Of a stretch of 64,000 nt of DNA, positions 1 through 10,797 are shown piece by piece. This stretch comes from Peromyscus leucopus (taxonomy: Eukaryota; Chordata; Mammalia; Rodentia; Cricetidae). Both the position numbers and the translations under genes were made by a program. Each line of letters opens with the position of its first letter. Position 1 is the first letter of the stretch. The stretch is from positions 113,608,347-113,672,346 of the forward strand of contig NC_051083.1 of assembly GCF_004664715.2 (NCBI RefSeq), written 5' to 3'. Under the pieces are notes generated by a model. It was not told the DNA's origin. It ran no database searches and was given only the letters and a program-made list of their open reading frames with translations.

Positions 1-1290
1 TCCGAATGGTACCGCCCTGGCTCGGCTCCCCCACGGCCAGGCCGCTGCCCTTAGGGCCCCCGGACGGGGCGGGGCACACTGGGGACGGGCAGAAGGCGGT
101 GGTGGCGCCTTCCTGCCGTGCCCGAAGCCACCCCCGCCACCGTACTGCAACCCTCCTAGGTTCCACTTTCCCCTGAGCAGTTTTCGCACTGCCTTGGTAG
201 CCCCGTCCCGTCTGTTGCAGCCCCCACTGGTCTTTTGGTCATCCCAAAGGGCAGCGTTCAATCCCAGCCCTCCGCGCTCCACACGCCCATCCGCCTCCAC
301 CCTTGGATTCTCGAAAGGCTCCTTTCTCCCAGAGTCTGTACACCCTTCCCCTCCCGGTCCCTCTTTCTAGCGGACTGTCCATCCATCCCCGGGACCTCCC
401 TCCCTGTGTGTGGCGGTTCCTCCCAGCGGCCTCCACTTCGCGGCGTCCCCTCCCCTTCGTAGCCAGCGTGGTGGAGCACTCCTGCACCCCCCTCTTCTCT
501 GTACCCCCGCGCTCTCTTATGTTGTCCCTTCACGTCCCACTCTAAGCCCCTCCCACGACACCCCACACACACACTCACACCCCTCCCTGCGAGGCGTCCC
601 CCGGCACCCCTCCCCTAGCCCCGCTTGTCTATGCCCCTCCCACACACCCGGTCCTTTTGTCTCCTCTTTGGTCTCTAAGTCCCCCGCCCCTCCCTCCCGC
701 CCGCCCTCGCTCCCCCCCAGCACTCTCTTATCTTCCCCAGGTCCCGGCGCCCCGCCCCCTGGCCGCGCCCCGCCGGCCCCCTCCCTCCCGCGGCCCCATC
801 TCCGCCCTTAGCGCTCCGCCTTCCCCTACCTCTCCCCCCCCCCCCCCCCGGGGCTCAGGCCCTCTAGCCGGGCCCACCTCCCTGGTTCCCTGGTTCGCTC
901 CTCCCGCCACGGCCGCCGCCGCGGAACCCAGACCCACCCTTCCCGGGCCAGCAGCTCACGCTCCCGCGCGCTCTCCCCACACATGCACTCCTCCCTCCGC
1001 CCTGCCTCGCTACCTCGCCCAGGCCCGAAAGCCGTCCTACCCCGGGCACCATGCAACCCGCCCTCGGGGAAGCGTCTCTCTTTGCTGCCCGCTGCGGGCA
1101 CCTCGCGAGTGGACCCACAGCCCAAGAGCGGGAACCCAAGCTGGGCGGGCCGAGCCGCCTCTACATAGCCCGGCCCTTGGAACCCGCCCGGGACCTGGCG
1201 CCCGTCGGAAGTGTATAGGGACCGGCTGAGCGCCACTCCTCTGGCCTGCCCTGCGCGCCCAGGGGAGACGCTGCAACCACAATGCCAGGG
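1..1290. promoter_or_regulatory. CpG island, probable promoter / 5' gene end
   Basis: The segment is very GC-rich with frequent CpG and no SINE, and it drops to ordinary composition near 1290. It holds many GGGCGG/CCGCCC boxes and a run of 16 C at 834-849. Read on the minus strand there is a reasonable splice acceptor (pyrimidine-rich ending CCCCAG) whose exon would run from 78 leftwards off the window. A plus-strand frame also stays open from base 2 to about 370. GC-rich DNA often lacks stops by chance, so neither is called as coding. Direction and gene identity are unknown; a minus-strand gene leaving the left edge is only a weak inference. Confidence 0.75.
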
Positions 1291-3220
1291 ATGTCTACCT
1301 AGAGCTTCCTTCCAGCTTCTGCCCCAAACCTGTGTGTGCCTTCAGTATGCTGCTCCCACCTGAGGACTCGCGCTCAGCGGGCCGAGGTTGGGACGCTGTG
1401 TCCAATACCTCCCACCCCAGCATCAGGAGCCTTAGTTATGGACAATCTTGCCCCGTTAGTGAGAGCCGGTGATACGCCTTGACCACCCAGGGAGACTGAG
1501 AGAATTCACATCCCAGCCTAGTGCTTGAGGAAGGGGGCACCTCCCTGCCCGAGTTCTGGCCCATCAGAGAGCCTCTGGGCTTTGTATCAACCTTCTGCAG
1601 GTGGAGGGCTTGGAACTAAACTCTTTCATCTCAGGTGAGGGATGCGTCCTAAGTAGAAAGCCCAGCTACAGGCCAATAACTACTTTAAAACATGTCTGTT
1701 CCATAATGCCCACGTTGACGGTATCTCTCGCCCAAACTTCTGCTGCCAAGACCTTATTTACTCACCAGACTGGAAGCTCTTTGAAGGAGGTCCCTGTTCC
1801 TTTACCCTAGCTCACTCAATGGATCTCTTGTGATTGGCAGATAACTGGATGTGTTTGTTAACTGCCCGCCTTTTGTGACTTAAGGTTGTACACTGGCGAG
1901 GGCCAGGACCAGATCGGGATTATTAGCTTGTACCAAGCACAGCATGGTGCCCGAACGATTTTTGAAAGGGCAATCAATGGTTTTTGAAACTGATGAAAGT
2001 AATTATGCAGGAGGCAAATGCCTACCTCTGGATCCCCAGAACTGTGGATGCACCTGAGAGAGAAACTAAGGAAGTTGCTTTAGCTCATCTGCAATCCAAA
2101 GCAGAGCTGCTGGTGCCAGGTATAGCTCCAGTCATCAACTGAACACAGTGGGTGTAGGACTCTCCACCACTGGGAGTGGGTTTGCAAGGAGACATAAAGC
2201 CATCAATTCCAAGTTTACAACTGAAACCAAAAAAAAAAGTAAGTAGCCAGGGTTTTCTCACTGTGAAACAAACTGTCCCATATAAGGAACAAACCTGTAG
2301 CTCTGTCCCAAGGTCGAGCTGAACCCCAATCTGTCAGAAGAAAAAGGCTGCAAACAGACTGGAATCCATCAACACCAATTACCACGGGGTGGGGGGGCGG
2401 GGGGGCACAGTGAAAAGACTGTTTCCTCCCATTTATGGATATATTCACCCTGTGCTTTGTAGCAGCTCATTTGTAACCTGGTCACTTTAGGGTTAGTAAA
2501 ACTCCCTGCCCACCTCATAACCCCACCCCCAGTTGGTCTGTGTTCTCTGTCCTTCCTCAGCCCTCCACTGTCTTCACCCAAGCCAGCCTGCTCTAAATGG
2601 CCACGGTCAGTGATCCAAGCAGAAACTGAAACAGTAACAATCAGACAGTGTCAAGAGACTCCGGCAGAGATGCCTCGGATGGCCCGGCCTCCTCCTCTGC
2701 CTTGGCACAGATGTTCTCATTGTCCAGGAAAGAAATACCAAATTCCCTCTTCAAGCTGGAGAGGGGATATTGCAAGGCTTATCCCCAAGGCCCAGCCCAG
2801 TTCCTCTGCCCCCTGATTATTCATCAGCTTGAGACTGTCACTATCTCCTCTCCCCATGCTAGCCAAGATTTTTCTCCCCCTCACCAGAGATTAAGGGGAG
2901 TGGGACTGGAGCTGCACGAGATTACTGAACTGTTCTGCAGATCTCTTTAGGGACTGTTAGCACATCAAAATACATATTTGGAAAATGCTCACAATTAACA
3001 CTGGGGAAAAAACAGTAAACACAGTGTCACTTTGCCAGGCTCAACAGTTTTGTTTTGTTTTGTTTAAATGCTAATGGCCTCAAATGGGGAGCAGCATCCA
3101 TCAGTTAAATAAACAAGCCATTAGACTGAGACTAGAAGTGTCAACACATGACTAATCTACTAATTGGGAGAAGCCATGGAGTAGTGAGGAAGAAGGCAGC
3201 AAGGGATGCTGGAGGCTGTG
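1291..3220. other. Unique DNA, no gene or SINE seen
   Basis: This is single-copy-looking sequence flanking the CpG island. It has a G-rich patch at about 2387-2406 and otherwise mixed composition. Short open frames here have no splice context or recognisable protein similarity. Confidence 0.5.
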
Positions 3221-3224
3221 TAGT

Positions 3225-3480
3225 GGACAGCTCAAGCACTTAGCATGTGGGGCTTAGAGCCAAGAGGACCTGAGTTTGAATCCTGCCCTCAAACAGTTCA
3301 TAGCACTGTCTTCCATAAGTTGTTGTTTTTTTTTTTATTTCCCCCGAGCCTCTGTTCCCCATTCTGTAGAATGGGCATAATAATGGTACCCATATTACAG
3401 GATTGTTAGAGGCTGAACTGAGATGATACCAATAAAGCTGTTAATACTGGGCCTGCCATATCATCAGCATTCCATGCCTT
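3225..3480 (+). repeat. MIR SINE (ancient)
   Basis: The order of MIR consensus blocks is visible: 'CTGAGTTTGAATCCTG', then 'CTGTTCCCCATTCTGTAGAATGGG', 'ATAATAATGGTACCC' and 'CAGGATTGTTAGAGG'. Divergence is high, as expected for a pre-eutherian element. Confidence 0.8.
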
Positions 3481-3661
3481 ATTGGCTACACCTGATAACG
3501 TGAGGTAACTTGCAACAATGAGCACTTTTTAAAAATGAAAAAGAATTGACATTTTGTCTATCGGTATGCATGTCTCTTGTCTCCAGGTCCCCATACCTCA
3601 CCATATATCTGGCAAGAGCATGCTTTTGGTTGATTCTAACATGTTTGCATTGTTTGATTGA

Positions 3662-3955
3662 GAGTTTTGTTTTTATTTTTGAGTTAGTATAGTCAGAGTG
3701 TCCTCAAACTCACTATATAGATGAGGATGGCCTTGAACTCTTGATCTTTCTGCTTCCACCTACCTAACACTGAGATTTTAGGTCTGTATCACTGAACCTA
3801 CCTGGTTCTAACTTCTTTCTTTGTTTCAGTCACATTTTGCAGTCCTAGTTGGCCTGGAATTTGCTATGTAGAGCAGACTGGCCTTAATTCACATAGATCC
3901 ACTGCCTCTGCCTCCTGAGAGCCAGGATTAAAGTTGTGGGCCACCATCACCCAGG
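3662..3955 (-). repeat. Two old B1-related SINEs in tandem
   Basis: Reverse-complement B1 blocks occur at about 3662-3806 (CTCAAACTCACTATATAG ... CCTTGAACTC) and again at 3826-3955 (GGCCTGGAATTTGCTATGTAG ... GATTAAAG). Both are diverged; the first may be a proto-B1 or the B1 half of a B4. Confidence 0.7.
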
Positions 3956-3957
3956 AT

Positions 3958-4110
3958 GTAGGTGTGTGACTGTACATGCCTCAGCATATATGTGGAGGTC
4001 AGAAGATACATTGAGTTAATTCTTTCCTTCTTTCTACCTTGAGGGTTCTGAGGATTGAACTCAAGTCATCAGCCTTGGTGACAAGCACCTTTATCAGCCC
4101 TGTGTTCTTG
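3958..4110 (-). repeat. B3 SINE
   Basis: The minus-strand B3 signature is present: 'GGAGGTCAGAAGA', 'ATTGAACTCAAGTCATCAGCCTTGGTGACAAGCACCTTTA'. Confidence 0.7.
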
Positions 4111-4276
4111 CATGGACATTCACATTGCTTTTTCTCTTCTTTTTCTATTCTAGGAGATTTGGGGATTCCTTCTGTGTGATTAAGAAATTAAGCTGGTTGT
4201 TTATTAACCTGCCTTCCCCTTGCTGGGTCTTGTAGTTGTATGTTAGCAACTACATTTTTTTTACTTGAAAAAAGAA

Positions 4277-4390
4277 ATCCTGTCTAATGGTTCAAGCCTA
4301 GAATCCCAGCACTTGGGAGGCTGAGGGAGGAGGATCGTTCTGGAGCCAGCCTGGGCCAGAGTGAGACTCTGTCTCAAGCAAAAAATAGCA
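4277..4390 (+). repeat. Proto-B1 type SINE
   Basis: Contains 'CCCAGCACTTGGGAGGCTGAGG' and a 'GAGACTCTGTCTCAAGC' tail, giving a 7SL-derived monomer without the rodent B1 29-bp internal signature being clear. Confidence 0.65.
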
Positions 4391-4393
4391 ACA

Positions 4394-4775
4394 GGGCTGG
4401 AGAGTTGGCTCAGTGGATAAGAGCACTGGCTACTCTTCCAGAGGACCTGGGTTCAGTTACCAGCATTCATATGGCAGCTCTTAACTGTAACGCCAGTTTC
4501 AGGGGATCTGACACCCTCACACAGATATTCATGCAGGCAAAACACACATGCGCTGGGCGGTGGTGGAGCACACCTTTAATCCCAGCACTCGGAAGGCAGA
4601 GGCAGGTGGAACTCTATGAGTTTGAGGCCAGCCTGGGCTACAGAGTGAGTTCCAGGACAGGCTCCAAAGCTACACAGAGAAACCCTGTCTCGGAAAACCA
4701 ACCAACCAAACAACAACAACAACAAAAAACCCACAAATGCACATGAAATAAAAGTAAATAAATTACTTTAAAAAC
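4394..4775 (+). repeat. B2 SINE split by a B1
   Basis: The tRNA-like head (GGGCTGGAGAGTTGGCTCAGTGG) starts the element. Its 3' part resumes after the B1 at 4551-4727 with 'GCACATGAAATAAAAGTAAATAAATTA'. Confidence 0.85.
4551..4727 (+). repeat. B1 SINE nested in B2
   Basis: A nearly complete B1 from 'GCTGGGCGGTGGTGG' to 'AAACCCTGTCTCGG', with an A/C-rich tail (CAACAACAA). It lies inside the tail of the surrounding B2, so it is the younger insertion. Confidence 0.9.
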
Positions 4776-4944
4776 AATGACAACAAAAGTCTCTGGAAGT
4801 ACCCAGAAAGAAATAATAGATTGGAGGGCATTTTCTGGTCTATTAACAGGTGAAGGTGGTATGGAAGAGAAATTTGACCCTCTGGTCCCCAGTCTTCAAT
4901 GGTTTATTTAGTTGTTGTTTGTTTTTGTCATTGTTAGAATTGTA

Positions 4945-5108
4945 TTGGTGGGGAGAGTTTAGTGGTTTTTCTTTATTTATTGGAGGTCAGAGAACAGCTT
5001 GCTGGAGTAGGTTCTCGCCTCCCATCATGCGTGTTCTGAGACTCAAACTCCGGTTGTCAGGCTTGGCAGCAAGCGCCGTTAGTTACTTGCTGAGCCTTCT
5101 TGCCCGCA
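4945..5108 (-). repeat. B3 SINE
   Basis: Carries 'GGAGGTCAGAGAACAGCTTGCTGGAGT' and 'TTGTCAGGCTTGGCAGCAAGCGCC', diagnostic of minus-strand B3. Confidence 0.75.
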
Positions 5109-5145
5109 CAGTCCTGTTAGTTTGGTTTCCACTTTTCTCTTTTTT

Positions 5146-5320
5146 AAAGATTTTTTTCTTTTATTTCATGTGTATGAGTGTGTCACTGTATGAATGTATG
5201 TGCACTGCATGTGTGCGGAGCAGATAGTTGTGAGCCTCCATGTGGGTACCTCAGGAACGAAGCCCAGGTCCTCTGGAAGGGCAGCAAGTGCTCGTAACCA
5301 CTAAGCCATCTCTCTAGCCC
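5146..5320 (-). repeat. B2 SINE
   Basis: Starts with the AT-rich tail and ends with the reversed tRNA-like head 'TAACCACTAAGCCATCTCTCTAGCCC'. Confidence 0.85.
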
Positions 5321-5321
5321 C

Positions 5322-5546
5322 TGTTTTTGCAACAAGGTCTCAAGTAGCCCAGGATGTCCTTGAATTCAATATGTAGCTGAGGAAAACCTTGAGCATTTGA
5401 TCCTCCTGCCTCCACCTCCGCAGTGCTGGGATTACAGATGTGTATGCTCTCATACCTGGTTTGGTGAAGTGCTAGAGCGAAGAACCCAGGGCTTCGGTAC
5501 AGGTTAGCTAAGCACTCTGTCAACTGAGTAAATATCCCCAGCTTCA
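5322..5546 (-). repeat. B4 SINE (B1 plus ID halves)
   Basis: A minus-strand B1-like half (GTAGCCCAGGATGTCCTTGAATTC) is followed by an ID-like half (GAACCCAGGGCTTCGG ... TAAGCACTCTGTCAACTGAG), the composite typical of B4. Confidence 0.7.
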
Positions 5547-5771
5547 GAATCTTCAGCTGCGTGGTCTTTGTAAATTCTGCCTTGCACTTAGAGTCCTGAG
5601 TAGACAGACTGTCATCGACACCCATAGATGTTCTGCTCTCCAGTTCTACAGCTGGACTACCCCCACACTAGCAATGGGATTAGTTCTCAAACTCCACTCT
5701 CCCCCAGTTACCCTTACACCTAAGCCTTGAAGCAGGCTCCCTCCTGGCTCCACCCTTTTGCATTTGCTTTT

Positions 5772-5872
5772 TTTCAGATGTCTCACTCTGCAGTCCTGGC
5801 TGGTCTCAAAGTCTCCGAAATTCTCCCACCTCAGTCTTCCCAGTGCTAAAATTACAGGCATGCATGCTGAAG
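5772..5872 (-). repeat. Diverged B1 fragment
   Basis: 'GTCCTGGCTGGTCTCAAAGTCTC' through 'CCCAGTGCTAAAATTACAGGCATGC' follows the minus-strand B1/PB1 order. Unique DNA (5546-5770, 5880-6280) lies on both sides. Confidence 0.65.
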
Positions 5873-6282
5873 TCCTGACTCGGAGAACACGAAGCAAAAG
5901 ACCGCGGATTCACTTGTAAACTCTCCACGGGGACTAAGAGGTTTATGTGTTCTCCCTCTTCCTTCAACAATTCAGTTGCACTTCTCCGAGCCCACGTTCT
6001 GTTCCAGAGTCTCAACTGTTGGCAACTGCATTGCCTATTTGGGCCACCCAAATTAGCCCCTCACCTTGTTCTCTGCCAATCAAATTCTCTTCCTTAAAGG
6101 ACCAGCTAAATTGACTACGCTGCAGAAAGCTGCCCATGGTCCCCATGGTGAGTTCAGCTTTTCACTCCCTGGTAGTTCATAACAGGTATCCCCCCCCTTA
6201 GAGGGCCTCCTTGCCAACTATCTGACATAATTTTTTTTTTCTGTTAGACACATGTAACCTTCTTGAGGACAAGACGCATTTC

Positions 6283-6440
6283 AGAGGACATGGTACCACA
6301 CACCTTTAATCCCAGCACTCAGGAGGCAGAGGTAAGGTGGAGTTCTGAGTTCTGGGCCATCCTGGTCTATGTAGTGAGTTCTGGGAGAGCCAGCGCAGTT
6401 ACACGGAGAAACCCTGTCTCAAAACGAAATAAAATAAAAT
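6283..6440 (+). repeat. B1 SINE
   Basis: 'CACACACCTTTAATCCCAGCACTCAGGAGG' to 'GAGAAACCCTGTCTC', followed by an AAATA/AAACA-type tail. Confidence 0.85.
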
Positions 6441-6564
6441 AAAACAAAACAGGAAGACAAAGCCACAACTTGGTGGGAATTGGAGGGTGTTATGGTTTAC
6501 AGGACAGGCTCCTAGGGGTGACATGGGATGATGTCATCAGGAACTGACAAAAAGTTGTCATGTG

Positions 6565-6690
6565 GTACCAGGCATGGTGGTGCACACCTTTGCTCTCAGC
6601 AGTCAAGAGACAGAGGCAGGCAGATCTCTGTAAGTTCAGAGTCAACCTGGTCAAGATAGCAAGTTCCAGGCCCATCACCTACAAAGAAAA
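6565..6690 (+). repeat. B1 SINE, diverged
   Basis: The head 'CCAGGCATGGTGGTGCACACC' is intact. The 3' end is short, with no 'CCCTGTCTC', and goes directly into A-rich sequence. Confidence 0.75.
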
Positions 6691-6714
6691 AAAAAGTTAT
6701 TCATGCTTCCATGC

Positions 6715-7085
6715 TTCAATATTTCAGGTGTTTCACAGGTTATCTCATTTCACATTCATCACAACTATGTAGAATAGGTAGTTATTTTCTGTTTTTTTTT
6801 TTTTTTTTTTTTTTTTTTTTCTAGACAGGGTTTCTCTGTGCAGCCCTGTCTGCCTTAGAACTCACTCTGTAGACTAGGCTGGACTCCAAATCAGAGATCC
6901 ACCTGCCTCTGCCTCCTGATCCCTGGTATTAAAGGTGTGTGCCACTACTGCCTGGCAAATAGGTACTGTTGCTGTGCCCATTTTACAGATGAGAAAAGGG
7001 ATTCAGAGAAATGAAGGAATTTACCTTGGGTTGCCCAGATAAAACAATAGAAGATCTGGGATTCAAATTCAAGTCCAGTGACCTT
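6715..7085 (-). repeat. MIR SINE split by a B1
   Basis: After the B1, 'CCCATTTTACAGATGAGAAAAGGGATTCAGAGAAATGAAGG' is the reversed MIR core. The left half (6715-6792) precedes the B1. 'AATAGGTA' occurs on both sides of the B1 and may be its target-site duplication. Confidence 0.75.
6793..6957 (-). repeat. B1 SINE nested in MIR
   Basis: A long T run, then 'AGACAGGGTTTCTCTGTG' through 'GTGTGCCACTACTGCCTGGC'. Confidence 0.9.
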
Positions 7086-7189
7086 CTCCTTATATCCTGC
7101 AGCTTCCCAATGAGTCTACCACCTTCTCTGCTTCCATTTTACAGCATACAAGACATACTTTGTGCATGCCCTTGGAAGTTCGGTACGTG

Positions 7190-7192
<3 letters not shown>

Positions 7193-7243
<51 letters not shown>
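7193..7243. repeat. (CA)n microsatellite
   Basis: About 25 uninterrupted CA units. Confidence 0.95.
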
Positions 7244-7244
<1 letters not shown>

Positions 7245-8130
7245 GTGACCTGCATGTTTGCAGCGTGATTATAAAATACTTGTGTTGATGGTTTTTTTTT
7301 TTATATGAAAATACTCCTAAATCAACTCAACCTGGTGAGGAGTAGAGGATGGCTGGGCACAGCCATGTACTTCTCCAAAGGGATATAGAATTTCTTTCCT
7401 CATGCTCCTAACTGTAGAGCAAGTTTTATAACTCTACAGTGACCTTGGAACTTGCACCCCCCCCTTTCAGTCTTAACTGGCTTCTTGCTGTCTGTCTCAT
7501 TCTTTGCAACTTCAGTTGTCTTATCTGGGTATTTGTTTGTTTTTGTGCCAATATCTCCAAACGCCACGCGCCCCCCCCCACACATGTGGATTCCTGATGT
7601 TCCAATAGCCTGCGGTGCCCTCCCCCACCACTCTCCATACTTCAATTCTCCAAGTCAGTGTTCCAGTTTCTCCTCCTTCCAGAAGCCTTCCCAGACTCTG
7701 ATCACCTGCCAGCTTTTTGATCTGGTCTGATTGTGCTATGTGTCCCCATCTGGCCCAGACCCTAGACCTTCCTGGTCAACCTTCAGAGTGCTGGGCTTAC
7801 AGGTGCGTCAGCGCTACAGCCAGCTCTGATGTTTCTTTGAACCCAAATCTCGATTCTCATCTTCCTTCTGGGCTTGCACTCGTGCCCCGACCCCTTCTCT
7901 CATTGCTCCTTGGGAGCTGTTCCCTTGACCACACTTGTCCCTTGAGTTTGAAGTTCCAGGTAGAGAGAAATAAAGGAAAGTCTTTAGGAAAGAAAGACTT
8001 TATCAAATAAACCCCTTTCTCTTGCCTATGAACCTCATGTTCCCTCTACCCTCCACACACATGTGGTGACATGAGTGCCTATGCAAATGAACACAGATAA
8101 GTAAATGAATGTGATTTAAAAAAAAAAAAA
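7244..8130. other. Mostly unique DNA with L2-like patch
   Basis: No gene was recognised. Around 7640-7735 'CTTCCAGAAGCCTTCCCAGACTCTGATCACC' resembles the plus-strand L2 3' region. Around 8040-8130 an AC/AAT-rich stretch resembles the tail of a decayed B2. Confidence 0.45.
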
Positions 8131-8143
8131 AGGCCTAGACCAA

Positions 8144-8300
8144 GCTGGACAGTGGTAGTGCACGCCTTTAATTCCAGCATTCAGGAGGCAGAGGCAGAAG
8201 GATCTCTCTATGAGTTTGAGGCCAGCCTGGTCTACAGAGCGATTTCCAGGACAGTCAGGGCTACACAGAGAAACACTGTCTTCAAAAAACAAAAACAGAT
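8144..8300 (+). repeat. B1 SINE with clear target duplication
   Basis: The element is complete from 'GCTGGACAGTGGTAGTGC' to 'GAGAAACACTGTCTTC'. The flank 'AAAGGCCTAGACCAA' occurs immediately before it (ending at 8143) and after its tail (near 8312-8326). Confidence 0.92.
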
Positions 8301-8771
8301 AACCAAACAAAAAAGGCCTAGACCAATTACCCACCTTCAAATGCTGCCATGTAGGTTCAGGGGATTAAAGCCAGATGTTAAGCCCCTGTGTGCTGAACCA
8401 TTTCACTGGCCCCATGATAGCCTCCTTGCTCTAGTGTCTTGTAGTGCAGGCAAAGTGAGAATGCATATAGCAGAAAATGCTTGAAATGTTTCTGATTTCA
8501 GCCTTAGCTAGGAATTTAGTTACCAGTAAGGAGAGTTCCAGTTCACCTTTTAATCATTTGTCCAGGCATTGGAAAGTGGGTAATTGGTAGGTTGTAACTC
8601 TGGCTTTGATCTGGCCACTCTGGTTAAAAGATGCCCTTCCACTTGCGTATAAGAAAATGCCACCTTTGAAAAGGGGGGTGGGGGGACAGCTATATACACT
8701 CCTGAAGGCTCAGACACTACTCCAGAAGGGACTGAAAGAATGCCAGAGTAGCTGGGAGATACCTGAACTGG

Positions 8772-9115
8772 AGATAGTGCCACATGCCTCTATTTCCAGG
8801 ACTTGGAAAATGGAGGCAGCAAGATCAGCAGTTCAAGGCCCACCTTATCTACATAGCAAGTTCAATGCCAGTTTGAAGCATATGAGCTATCTCAAAAAAC
8901 AAACAAAAGTACCATCTTTGACCCTTAAAGAGGGGCAATTACTGATGACCCATATTCTGCTCCCTCCCTAACTACTCCACACACTTTCTTTTGAGTCAGG
9001 GTCTTATTTTATACTGGCTGAGCCAGTACTCACCATGTAGCCCCAGGTTGGCCTTGAACTTGAAATACTTCTGTCTCAAACTTCTTGAGATTACAAGTGA
9101 GTACCATCATATCAA
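8772..9115. repeat. Old B1/B4 relics, + then -
   Basis: 8772-8905 follows the plus-strand order (GGCAGCAAGATCAGCAGTTCAAGG ... TATCTCAAAAAAC). 8990-9115 follows the minus-strand order (AGTCAGGGTCTTATTTTATACTGG ... GGCCTTGAAC). Both are weak matches. Confidence 0.55.
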
Positions 9116-9725
9116 GCTCCCCATTTCCTTCCAACCACAAATATTTATAATATTGGAGTAAGGAGATGAAAAAAGACTTTTTACACATCACAGATGAGGG
9201 GTCACACTTAGGCCAGGTTCTAGAAATGGGTCTGTCTATGTACTTGAGGACTCCACTGTGGCCTAGAGTAAGTTGAAGGTTCAGTCTGTTGTTAAGACCA
9301 GGATTAGAAGTCAGGGTGGCTGTCAAGTCCCTGGGGGCATCCTATTCCAGATAGCAATCACAGGGCTAGGAGTGTGAGGAAGCAGTGGAGTGCTGCCTAG
9401 TCCAGGGGAGGCCCTGGGTTCCATCCCCAAAGTGACCAAGTGTCAGGAACTGTGTTCACTCGGGATCCTTTGTTCTGTGAGGCAGTGAAAGGTTCATGAA
9501 ATCAGCCTCAGGGGCCAACTTCCATGCCAGAGTTTGGCACTATTTTTCTCCTGGGGCATTAGACAACTCATTTCCCCTCTCCCATCCTGAGTCCTCGTGT
9601 AATCAATGCTAAAAAGCGGTCTTAATCTCTAGGGCCCCATAAGAAAATATAAGAAAAGAGTTGGGAAAATGTAAAGTAGTAAAGCGAAATGAAATACTGG
9701 TTTCCTCCATTAAAAAAATGTTCTA
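9116..9725. other. Unique DNA with faint MIR/ID traces
   Basis: No gene was seen. 'ACTCATTTCCCCTCTCCCATCCTGAGTCC' near 9560 could be MIR-derived, and 9365-9440 is ID-like. Both are too decayed to call. Confidence 0.35.
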
Positions 9726-9726
9726 G

Positions 9727-9908
9727 GGGGGCTGGAGAGATGGCTCAGAGGTTAAAAGCACTGGCTGCTCTTCCAGAGGTCCAGAGTTCAATTCCCAGCA
9801 ACCATATCGCAGCTTATAACCATCTATAATGAGATGTGATGATCTCTTCAGGTGTGCAGGCAAACACAAAGATAGCACACTGTATACATAATAAATAAAT
9901 AAATTTTT
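9727..9908 (+). repeat. B2 SINE
   Basis: A full tRNA-like head (GGGCTGGAGAGATGGCTCAG) and an (AAAT)n tail. It is flanked by AAAAATGTTCTAG, which is also reused by the next B1. Confidence 0.92.
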
Positions 9909-9925
9909 TAAAAATGTTCTAGAAC

Positions 9926-10069
9926 TGGGCGGTGGTGGTGCATGCCTTTAATCCCAGCACTCAGGAGGAAGAGGCAGGTGAATCTCTTTGAGTTCAAGGC
10001 CAGCCTGGTCTACAGAGTGAGTTCCAGGACAGGCTGCAAAAGCTACATAGAGAAACCCTGTCTCAAAAA
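9926..10069 (+). repeat. B1 SINE at the B2 target site
   Basis: 'CTGGGCGGTGGTGGTGC' to 'AAACCCTGTCTC' plus A tail. A third copy of AAAAATGTTCTAG(AA) follows at about 10070-10083, so the B1 landed in the right-hand target duplication of the B2. Confidence 0.92.
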
Positions 10070-10085
10070 AAAATGTTCTAGAAAG

Positions 10086-10300
10086 GACTGGGGATCTGGC
10101 TCATTTGGTCAAATGCTTGCTTAACATCCATGAAGTCCTGAGTTCTATCCCTAACATGGAATAATCCAGGTATAGTAGAGCATGATTGTAATCCCGGCAT
10201 GAAGGTGGAGGCAAGAGGATTAGGAATTCAAAGTCATCCTCAACTATGTAGTAAATTTAAGGCCAACTGGGCTACATGAGTTCCTCTCTCAAAAATGAAT
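10086..10300 (+). repeat. B4 SINE
   Basis: An ID-like half (GGACTGGGGATCTGGCTCA ... GAAGTCCTGAGTTC) is followed by a B1-like half (TAATCCCGGCATGAAGGTGG ... CTCTCTCAAAAATG). Confidence 0.75.
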
Positions 10301-10554
10301 ATATTTATGTGTATATATGTATGTATACATATGTATGACCATCACATGCTCATTGTAGAAGTTTTGAAAATACAGGCAACTATAAAAAAATCATAAAACA
10401 TGTTTGTAATCCTACCAACATAAAGCTTACTACTGTTAACATTTTAGTATTTTATTTATATCTATTACATATTTTTTCTTATTTTTAATTTGGTATTTAT
10501 AGATTACATGCAAAATTACTGATAGCATGTTAAGTATAGCACATCGCTTTTAAC
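10301..10554. other. AT-rich unique DNA
   Basis: Includes a TATGTAT/TACATATG-rich patch (10310-10336). No gene or classified repeat was seen. Confidence 0.4.
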
Positions 10555-10630
10555 ATTTTTCTTATTTTAAACGTTTTTATTACATTTATTTAGTGTGAGT
10601 GTAAGCACATGTGTATGCATGTATACATGT

Positions 10631-10671
<41 letters not shown>

Positions 10672-10792
10672 GTGTAGATCAGAGGACAATGTGTGGGAGC
10701 AGGTTCCCCGTTCTACTATGGGTATTGAACTCAGGTCAACAGCCTTGGTGGCAAGTGACTTTATTCACTGAGCCATCTTGACAGCTATTATT
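10555..10792 (-). repeat. B3 SINE with internal (GT)n
   Basis: Minus-strand B3 (CAGAGGACAATGTGTGGGAGCAGG ... AGCCTTGGTGGCAAGTGAC). The (GT)n run at 10636-10670 sits in its 3' tail region. Confidence 0.8.
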
Positions 10793-10797
10793 ATTTT

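Noticed and set aside
826..1236. 136-codon minus frame in the left CpG island
   Set aside because: Low-complexity GC-driven frame without recognisable protein features; several overlapping frames are equally open.
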